A stretch of 8,659 nucleotides of DNA from Candidatus Alistipes excrementipullorum (GTDB lineage Bacteria > Bacteroidota > Bacteroidia > Bacteroidales > Rikenellaceae), in NCBI GenBank assembly GCA_019113665.1, contig DXGW01000142.1, positions 1 through 8,659 on the forward strand, read 5' to 3'. The stretch's first letter is position 1. Each line of letters opens with the position of its first letter. Below the pieces are notes generated by a model. That model was not told where the DNA came from. It did no database searches and saw nothing but the letters and a program-made list of their open reading frames with translations. Made by a program: the position numbers and the translations under genes. Shown in pieces: positions 1 through 5,506 of this stretch.

Positions 1-2026
1 CAATTCGCCGAAAGGGGCGTGCCCCCACTGCAACGGCCTGGGCGAGGAGGCCGTATTCGACATAAAGAAGATAATCCCCGATTCCGGACGTTCGCTGCGC
101 GAAGGTGCTGTCGAGCCGCTCGGCCCGTATCGCAACAATCTGCTGTTTGCGATTCTCGAAACGCTCGGCCGGCGTTATGACTTTACGATAGACGATCCCG
201 TCGGGAGCATATCCGATGCCGGACTGAATGCCGTATTGTATGGCGATTCGGAGCCAATGACCATCGACACCTCGGCGTTTTCCTATTCCGGCGGCGGACG
301 CCGTCTGATGACATGGGAGGGTATTGCCGAATATCTCTATCGTACGGACGACGAAAATTCGAAACGCGGCGAAAAGTGGCGCGAGCAGTTCCTTGTATAC
401 AAGCCGTGTTCGGTATGCGGCGGTTCTCGTCTCAAGAAGGAGGCGCTGCAGTTCCGGATTGCGGGACTCAATATCGCAGAGGTGTCGGCCATGTCGATAA
501 CCCGTTTTGCGGAGTGGATTTCGCATGTCGAGGAGTCGATGTCGTCCAAGGAGCAGCTGATCGCACGTGACATTGTCAAGGAGATACGTGAGCGTACACG
601 CTTCCTGATGGACGTGGGTCTCGGCTATCTCTCGCTGGGCCGTGCTTCGCGGTCGCTCTCGGGCGGAGAAGCGCAGCGCATACGGCTTGCAACGCAGATC
701 GGGTCGAAACTCGTGAATGTCCTATATATCCTCGACGAGCCGAGCATCGGCCTGCATCAGAGGGATAACCTGCGGCTTATAAAGAGCCTGCAGAGCCTGC
801 GTGATGCCGGCAATTCGGTAATCGTCGTCGAGCATGACGAGGACATGATGCGCTCGGCTGACTATATTGTCGACGTAGGGCCGTTGGCCGGCCGCAAGGG
901 CGGTCATATAATGGTGGCCGGTACGTTCGACGATGTGTTGAAGTCCGATTCGCTTACGGCCGATTATCTCACCGGCCGCCGCCGCATAGAGATACCGGCA
1001 GAGTTGCGTGCGGGTAATGGCAAGAGCATAGTTATTAGAGGCGCCCGGGGAAACAACCTCAAGAACGTGACGGTCGAGTTCCCGCTCGGCAAGTTCATTT
1101 GTGTCACCGGTGTCAGCGGGTCGGGTAAATCGACACTCGTGAATGAGACGCTGCGTCCGATTCTGAGCCGTCACCTCTACCGTTCGCTTGACCGTCCGCT
1201 TGAATATGACTCAGTCGAGGGACTGGAGAATATAGACAAGCTCGTGGTGGTCGACCAGTCGCCTATAGGCCGTTCGCCGCGAAGCAATCCGGCCACATAT
1301 TCGAATGTCTTTTCGGATATACGCAAACTCTTCGAATCGACACCCGATGCCCAGATCCGCGGGTTCAAGGCCGGCCGATTCTCTTTCAACGTAAAGGGCG
1401 GTCGCTGCGAGGAGTGCCGCGGCGCCGGAGTGCAGACCATAGAGATGAACTTCCTGCCCGATGTGTATGTCAAGTGCAAGGCCTGTGGCGGAAACAGGTA
1501 CAACCGCGAGACGCTCGAAGTCAAATACAAGGGCAAGAGTATCAACGATGTCCTGAACATGACGGTGAACATGGCAGTCGAGTTTTTCGAGAATATACCT
1601 TCGATATATGCCAAACTGCGTGCCATACAGGAGGTTGGTCTCGGTTATCTCACGCTCGGCCAACCCTGTACGACATTGTCGGGAGGTGAGAGCCAGCGCA
1701 TAAAGTTGTCGAGCGAACTGTCGAAACGCGATACCGGACGTACACTGTATATTCTCGACGAACCGACGACGGGTCTCCATTTCGAGGACATACGGCAGTT
1801 GCTTGAAGTGATAAATAAACTTGTGGACCGTGGCAATACGGCCATAGTCATCGAGCACAACCTCGATGTCATCAAGGTGGCCGACCACATCATCGATGTG
1901 GGTCGTGAAGGCGGCGAGGAGGGTGGCGAGATAATCGCAACCGGAACTCCGGCGCAGATTGCCGCGTGCGATAGCAGCTATACGGGCGAGTTCCTCAAAC
2001 GCATTCTGTCCGAACAGTCACGTTAA
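1..2026 (+). CDS. uvrA: UvrABC excinuclease subunit A (5'-truncated by window edge)
   Basis: UvrA is the damage-recognition ATPase of nucleotide excision repair; it loads UvrB onto lesions in the cytoplasm. The reading frame is open from base 2, giving 674 residues of a protein usually about 940 long, so roughly the first 260 (first Walker A included) lie outside the window. Counting from base 2, visible parts are: first zinc module CPHC (7-10) and CSVCGG (from 136); ABC signature LSGGEAQ (219-225), Walker B ILDEP (243-247) and switch EH (277-278) of the first ATPase; Walker A GVSGSGKST (370-378), second zinc module C469-x2-C472-x19-C492-x2-C495, signature LSGGESQ (559-565), Walker B ILDEP (584-588) and EH (618-619) of the second. 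Both ATPase halves and all eight cysteines look intact. It ends at TAA with no frameshift. Some Bacteroidota carry two uvrA paralogues; this one looks like canonical UvrA1, though paralogue choice is an inference. Confidence 0.97.
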   Translation, partial: NSPKGACPHCNGLGEEAVFDIKKIIPDSGRSLREGAVEPLGPYRNNLLFAILETLGRRYDFTIDDPVGSISDAGLNAVLYGDSEPMTIDTSAFSYSGGGRRLMTWEGIAEYLYRTDDENSKRGEKWREQFLVYKPCSVCGGSRLKKEALQFRIAGLNIAEVSAMSITRFAEWISHVEESMSSKEQLIARDIVKEIRERTRFLMDVGLGYLSLGRASRSLSGGEAQRIRLATQIGSKLVNVLYILDEPSIGLHQRDNLRLIKSLQSLRDAGNSVIVVEHDEDMMRSADYIVDVGPLAGRKGGHIMVAGTFDDVLKSDSLTADYLTGRRRIEIPAELRAGNGKSIVIRGARGNNLKNVTVEFPLGKFICVTGVSGSGKSTLVNETLRPILSRHLYRSLDRPLEYDSVEGLENIDKLVVVDQSPIGRSPRSNPATYSNVFSDIRKLFESTPDAQIRGFKAGRFSFNVKGGRCEECRGAGVQTIEMNFLPDVYVKCKACGGNRYNRETLEVKYKGKSINDVLNMTVNMAVEFFENIPSIYAKLRAIQEVGLGYLTLGQPCTTLSGGESQRIKLSSELSKRDTGRTLYILDEPTTGLHFEDIRQLLEVINKLVDRGNTAIVIEHNLDVIKVADHIIDVGREGGEEGGEIIATGTPAQIAACDSSYTGEFLKRILSEQSR

Positions 2027-2046
2027 AAGGCACCTGCGGCTTTTTA
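2025..2046 (+). terminator. weak terminator-like hairpin after uvrA
   Basis: AAAAG (2025-2029) can pair with CTTTT (2040-2044), with an inner GC/GC pair around an ACCT loop and a GG bulge. The right arm runs into a short T-rich stretch. It begins inside the uvrA stop codon. The stem is short and AT-rich, so termination may be partial and read-through into the next gene is possible. Confidence 0.3.
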
Positions 2047-2060
2047 GGCAGGGATTTTGC

Positions 2061-2099
2061 TTTTCAATGGCTTGAAAAACATCTTTTAAGCCATGAAAA
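2061..2099 (+). promoter_or_regulatory. inverted repeat enclosing the start codon of the first DUF4251 gene
   Basis: ATGGCTT (2067-2073) is an exact inverted repeat of AAGCCAT (2088-2094). The stem extends outward as TTTTC (2061-2065) with GAAAA (2095-2099), skipping one A, and inward as AAAA (2075-2078) with TTTT (2084-2087), skipping one G. The ATG start at 2093-2095 lies inside the right arm, so in RNA the start would be paired. No T-tract follows the right arm, so it does not resemble an intrinsic terminator. A role in translation control is inference. The left arm also contains ATG GCT TGA, a two-codon upstream reading frame. Confidence 0.45.
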
Positions 2100-2716
2100 A
2101 GTTTATCGTTCTCATGATTTGTGTCGCGATAAGTTGCGGAGCTCTTATCGGACAGACCCAGAGTGCCAAGCCGCAGGAGAAGCGGCAGGAGAAGGCTGCA
2201 ACATCGAAGACTTCATCTCACAAGACCCCTCCTGCAGACAGCGACTACCGCGAGGAACTGCGCAAGGAGAACCATGAAGCGCGTGAAAAGAGACGTGCGG
2301 AACGGCTTGCCTCCTATGTACAGTTCATCGATTCGCTCGTACTCTCGCGCAATTTCCAGTTCAACCCGCAGACCATGCAGCAGCAGCCTGCCGGTTCGAT
2401 GCAGATAATCAACAATCCGCATTTCGATCTGGCATTGTGGGATACGACCGTCGATGTCTGTCTTCCGTATATCAAGGGTTACACTCCGCCGTACAGATAT
2501 ACAATTCTCAACTATACGTTGCCGTATGTGAGCAACCTGGTTGTCGAGCAGACGCACGACGGCTGGACAGTGTCGTTTAATTCGTCGCTGTATTCGGCTC
2601 AAAACTATACATTTACGCTGGAAATAATTTCGGCCAACGGCGGCGGTACGTTGACAATCTCCTCGCCGTGGTACAATGCCGTCCAATACAGCGGCACGTT
2701 GTCGGCTCTGTATTAA
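2093..2716 (+). CDS. DUF4251 family exported protein (first of a tandem pair)
   Basis: This is a 207-residue protein of unknown function that matches DUF4251 proteins of Bacteroidales as I recall the family. The N-terminus MKKFIVLMICVAISCGALIGQ is a signal sequence. Cys15 after AIS could be a weak lipobox, or cleavage could fall near Gly20-Gln21, so lipoprotein status is uncertain. Residues 22-75 form a charged Lys/Glu/Arg/Gln-rich linker, probably partly helical. The DUF4251 core follows: IDSLVLSRNF (79-88), FNP..MQ, LPYIKGY (124-130), then alternating polar/aromatic beta strands ending near GTLSALY. The likely location is the periplasm or envelope. It lies 66 bases after uvrA, with no clear TAnnTTTG promoter in the gap, and two bases before the next gene, so the DUF4251 pair is almost certainly co-transcribed. 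No Shine-Dalgarno sequence is visible and the start codon lies in an inverted repeat. Function unknown. Confidence 0.85.
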   Translation: MKKFIVLMICVAISCGALIGQTQSAKPQEKRQEKAATSKTSSHKTPPADSDYREELRKENHEAREKRRAERLASYVQFIDSLVLSRNFQFNPQTMQQQPAGSMQIINNPHFDLALWDTTVDVCLPYIKGYTPPYRYTILNYTLPYVSNLVVEQTHDGWTVSFNSSLYSAQNYTFTLEIISANGGGTLTISSPWYNAVQYSGTLSALY

Positions 2717-2718
2717 AA

Positions 2719-3456
2719 ATGGCTTGCCTTATGAAAAGGAGAGTATTAGTTTCAGCCATGCTGTTGTCGGCGGCGACTGTGTTCGCCCAATCCAACGCGC
2801 AGACAACCCAAAGCGTTTCGGTTGAGCAGGGAGGTAATGTGCCCGTAACTACTGTGGTACCCGTACAACAGAAACCCGTGGTTATCGTGGACACGACCTC
2901 CCAGCTGCTGAGTGCGCCCATTCCGAACCGTACTACCCGTGTCGAGAAACGAGCTGACGAGGAGAAGCGTTTTTCGGAATATATCGATTCGCTCGTAAGG
3001 TCGCGCAACTTCATGTTCTATCCCGACAGCATGCAGGAGGTCGATCCCGACGGCGCCATGAGGTTGATATATGCCGAATATTTCTATTTCGGCTTCTTCA
3101 CCGACACGGCCGAGGTTCATCTGCCCACGTCGCAGGGCGTTACGCAATATGTGCAGATACTGAACTTCGATTCGCCGATTACTGATTACAAACTCCTGCC
3201 GTTCCAGTCGGGGCTTTCGGTAACGTTCAAGCTGATGTACGAGGACAAGCCCTATTTCGGACGTTTCATCGTCTCGACCGTGACAGGCGAAACGGTGCTT
3301 ACGCTGATAACGCCGGCGATGACCATGCGTTATGTCGGCTGGTTGTCGCACGACAGGCACACGCCCGTACACAAGCTGAAGGCATCGGAACCTGTGGAGG
3401 ACCTGCCTCCGGTCAACCGGAAATCCCCGACACACAAACAACACCATCGCAAATGA
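2719..3456 (+). CDS. DUF4251 family exported protein (second of a tandem pair)
   Basis: This 245-residue protein is a diverged paralogue of the preceding gene. Shared positions include IDSLV-x-SRNF-x-F (here 89-98 onward), P..MQ, a V-x-LP strand, Y-x-ILN, V-x-F and a closing Y-x-G-x-LS. The start could be ATG 2719 or ATG 2731. I chose 2719 because AAAA directly precedes it and it sits just past the upstream TAA; 2731 would give the textbook signal peptide MKRRVLVSAMLLSAATVFA. Cleavage is expected before Gln24 in either case. A further in-frame ATG at 2668 would overlap the upstream gene and is unlikely. Between signal peptide and core is a Val/Gln/Thr-rich low-complexity linker. After the core, residues 211-245 form a basic, His/Lys/Pro-rich tail absent from the sister protein. 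Probably periplasmic or envelope-associated; function unknown. A strong terminator follows nine bases after the stop. Confidence 0.82.
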   Translation: MACLMKRRVLVSAMLLSAATVFAQSNAQTTQSVSVEQGGNVPVTTVVPVQQKPVVIVDTTSQLLSAPIPNRTTRVEKRADEEKRFSEYIDSLVRSRNFMFYPDSMQEVDPDGAMRLIYAEYFYFGFFTDTAEVHLPTSQGVTQYVQILNFDSPITDYKLLPFQSGLSVTFKLMYEDKPYFGRFIVSTVTGETVLTLITPAMTMRYVGWLSHDRHTPVHKLKASEPVEDLPPVNRKSPTHKQHHRK

Positions 3457-3464
3457 CAATCGTG

Positions 3465-3496
3465 GCGGACCCTCTCGCTGGGTCCGCTTCTTTTAT
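3465..3496 (+). terminator. rho-independent terminator after the DUF4251 pair
   Basis: A perfect 8-bp GC-rich stem, GCGGACCC (3465-3472) with GGGTCCGC (3480-3487), encloses a 7-base loop and is followed by TTCTTTTATGTTT. It lies 9 bases after the DUF4251 stop and separates that unit from ispF. Confidence 0.88.
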
Positions 3497-3502
3497 GTTT
3501 GA

Positions 3503-3535
3503 TTGTGGCATATTCGCTTTAATTTAGTATATTTG
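3503..3535 (+). promoter_or_regulatory. Bacteroidota-type promoter for ispF-pepD-receptor
   Basis: TATATTTG at 3528-3535 matches the TAnnTTTG -7 element known for Bacteroides sigma-ABfr promoters. A TTGTG at 3503-3507 is a plausible, imperfect -33 element; a better TTTG at 3498-3501 is about 26 bases away, longer than usual. It lies just after a strong terminator and before an operon-like gene block. Transcription would start about 5-7 bases past the -7 element, almost at the ispF ATG (3543). Confidence 0.6.
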
Positions 3536-3542
3536 CATTGTA

Positions 3543-4025
3543 ATGAAAGATTTCAGAATAGGACACGGTTATGATGTCCACGCCCTGGGCGAGGGACGTC
3601 GTTTGGTTCTCGGCGGAGTGGAGATACCTCATGAGCGCGGCTGCATTGCCCATTCGGACGGCGATGTGGCAATACACGCCGTATGCGATGCATTGTTGGG
3701 CGCTGTGGCTCTGGGGGATATAGGACTTCATTTTCCGGACACGTCAGCCGAGTTCGAGAATATAGATTCCAAAATCCTTTTGAGCAGAACGGCTGCCAAG
3801 GTGCGAGAGAAAGGGTATGAAATCGGCAATATAGACTGCACGATTGCCATGCAGCGGCCAAAGTTGCGCCCGTATATAGATATGATGCGCCGGGCATTGG
3901 CCGAGGCCATGTCCGTTGCCGTCGACAGAGTTTCGGTCAAGGCTACGACCACCGAGCGCCTCGGTTTCGAGGGTGAGGAGAAGGGCGTGTCCGCCACGGC
4001 CGTGGCGCTTGTGTATGAAAAGTGA
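3543..4025 (+). CDS. ispF: 2-C-methyl-D-erythritol 2,4-cyclodiphosphate synthase
   Basis: IspF is the fifth enzyme of the MEP pathway. It converts 4-diphosphocytidyl-2-C-methylerythritol 2-phosphate to the 2,4-cyclodiphosphate, releasing CMP, on the way to IPP and DMAPP; the family is a cytoplasmic homotrimer using a divalent metal. The 160 residues match the usual length of about 157-160. Hallmarks: GHGYDVHAL with metal ligands Asp11 and His13, AHSDGD (36-41), third metal ligand His45, LGDIGLHFPDT (57-67), NIDCTI-x-MQRPKL, and the C-terminal KATTTERLGFEGEEKGVSA block. The start is fixed because family members begin a few residues before GHGYDVH and no other ATG fits. It is the first gene of an apparent operon: pepD follows after 13 bases. 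The promoter is so close that the mRNA would have almost no leader. I see no missing active-site residue. Confidence 0.97.
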   Translation: MKDFRIGHGYDVHALGEGRRLVLGGVEIPHERGCIAHSDGDVAIHAVCDALLGAVALGDIGLHFPDTSAEFENIDSKILLSRTAAKVREKGYEIGNIDCTIAMQRPKLRPYIDMMRRALAEAMSVAVDRVSVKATTTERLGFEGEEKGVSATAVALVYEK

Positions 4026-4038
4026 CAAATAATATATT

Positions 4039-5496
4039 ATGAGTATGACCATCAGAGACCTTGAACCCAAACTGGTATGGGAGCAGTTCGATGACATTAC
4101 GCGTGTTCCGCGCCCATCGAAGAAAGAGGGCAGGATCATCGAGTTCCTCGTTGATTTCGCCAAAAAACATAATCTCGACTACCGTAAGGACGCAATCGGC
4201 AATGTGGTGATCCGCAAGGAGGCTACCGCCGGATTCGAGTCGCGCCCCATCGTGGTGCTGCAGTCGCACATGGACATGGTTTGCGAGAAGAATTCCGATG
4301 TGGAGTTCGACTTCGAGAAAGATGCGATACGTACACGAATCGACGGCGACTGGGTTCGGGCTGAAGGTACGACACTCGGTGCCGACTGCGGTATAGGCAT
4401 GGCTGCGGCTCTGGCCGTACTGATCGACCCGAACATACAGCACGGCCCGATCGAGGCTCTCTTTACGGTCGATGAAGAGACTGGCCTTACGGGCGCTTTC
4501 GAACTCGGTGACGACATGCTCAAGGGCAAGTATCTCATCAACCTCGATTCGGAGGACGAGGGTGAAATTTTCATCGGGTGCGCCGGCGGTATAGACACCG
4601 TGGCTACGTTCCGTTATACGACGGAGGAGACGCCGAAAAACTATTCGTTCTTCAGGGCGGACGTATCGGACCTGCTCGGAGGACATTCGGGTGATGATAT
4701 CGACAAAGGTCGCGCCAACTCAAACAAGATCGTTGCCCGGCTGCTTTGGGAGGCGTCCAGGCGTTACGAGATGCGCATGAGCTACTTCTGCGGCGGCAAC
4801 CTGCGCAATGCCATACCGCGTGAGGCTTATGCCGTGTTCGGCGTGCCGACACGCTTCAAGGGTGATTTTGTCAAGTATTTCAACGTGTTTGCCGAAGATG
4901 TCAGGAATGAGTTCCGTCATACGGAACCCAATTTCCGGATTACGCTCAACGACATGCCCGAACCCGACAGTGTGTTGGACATGACGACGCAGACGGCGTT
5001 GGTAGATGCACTCGTCGGTGTTCCCAATGGCGTTGTGGCGATGTCGTTTGCCGTTCCCGGACTGGTGGAGACCTCGACGAACCTCGCTTCGGTTAAATTC
5101 GATGGCGAGAACCGGATTGTCGTGACATCGTCGCAGCGTTCGTCCGTCGAAAGCGCCAAAACATATGTCATGCAGATGGTGGATTCGGTATTTACGCTTG
5201 CAGGTGCCGAGGTGGCACATTCGGACGGTTATCCCGGCTGGGCGCCCAATCCCGAATCGGAACTGCTGAATGTGACGGTGTCGAGTTACAAACGCCTGTT
5301 CGGCGTAGAGCCTAAAGTGAGGGCCATTCATGCCGGTCTGGAGTGCGGTCTCTTCCTTGAGAAGTATCCCGACCTCGAAATGGTGTCGTTCGGCCCCACG
5401 CTGCGCGGCGTACACTCGCCCGACGAACGTCTGGAAATCGCTACGGTGCGCAAGTTCTGGGATCTGTTGACCGATGTGCTTGTAAAGATAGAGTAG
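4039..5496 (+). CDS. pepD: aminoacyl-histidine dipeptidase / cytosol non-specific dipeptidase (M20C)
   Basis: This is a zinc dipeptidase of MEROPS M20C (PepD), which hydrolyses a broad range of unblocked dipeptides, including Xaa-His such as carnosine, in the cytoplasm. Its 485 residues match the E. coli enzyme length. Expected catalytic and metal residues are in place: QSHMDM with His77 and catalytic Asp79; GADCGIG with bridging Asp116; VDEETGLTG with catalytic Glu146 and metal Glu147; NLDSEDEG with Asp170; and C-terminal GVHSPDERL with His459. The GGHSGDDIDKGRANSNK segment marks the lid/dimerisation domain inserted in the catalytic domain, and IHAGLECG the substrate-side loop. The start fits the family N-terminus (a short helix leading to WEQFDDITRVPRPSKKE). 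It lacks a signal peptide. It is 13 bases after ispF and 10 bases before an outer-membrane protein gene, probably co-transcribed with both. A link to import of peptides by the downstream receptor is possible but unproven. Confidence 0.96.
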   Translation: MSMTIRDLEPKLVWEQFDDITRVPRPSKKEGRIIEFLVDFAKKHNLDYRKDAIGNVVIRKEATAGFESRPIVVLQSHMDMVCEKNSDVEFDFEKDAIRTRIDGDWVRAEGTTLGADCGIGMAAALAVLIDPNIQHGPIEALFTVDEETGLTGAFELGDDMLKGKYLINLDSEDEGEIFIGCAGGIDTVATFRYTTEETPKNYSFFRADVSDLLGGHSGDDIDKGRANSNKIVARLLWEASRRYEMRMSYFCGGNLRNAIPREAYAVFGVPTRFKGDFVKYFNVFAEDVRNEFRHTEPNFRITLNDMPEPDSVLDMTTQTALVDALVGVPNGVVAMSFAVPGLVETSTNLASVKFDGENRIVVTSSQRSSVESAKTYVMQMVDSVFTLAGAEVAHSDGYPGWAPNPESELLNVTVSSYKRLFGVEPKVRAIHAGLECGLFLEKYPDLEMVSFGPTLRGVHSPDERLEIATVRKFWDLLTDVLVKIE

Positions 5497-5506
5497 CCGC
5501 GGTGCC

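Noticed and set aside
236..238. TTG at 236 as a uvrA start codon
   Set aside because: The frame is open to the window edge and the codons before 236 encode the first UvrA zinc-module cysteines, so it is an internal leucine codon.
1211..1888. Minus-strand open frame (225 codons) opposite uvrA
   Set aside because: The plus strand encodes conserved UvrA zinc and ATPase motifs across the same bases.
2668..2718. Upstream ATG at 2668 as start of the second DUF4251 gene
   Set aside because: It would overlap the previous coding region by 49 bases and put a non-signal leader ahead of a clear signal peptide; ATG 2719 or 2731 fits better.
3943..4686. Minus-strand open frame (247 codons) opposite the ispF end and pepD start
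   Set aside because: It overlaps two well-supported genes on the other strand and shows no recognisable motif or own promoter.
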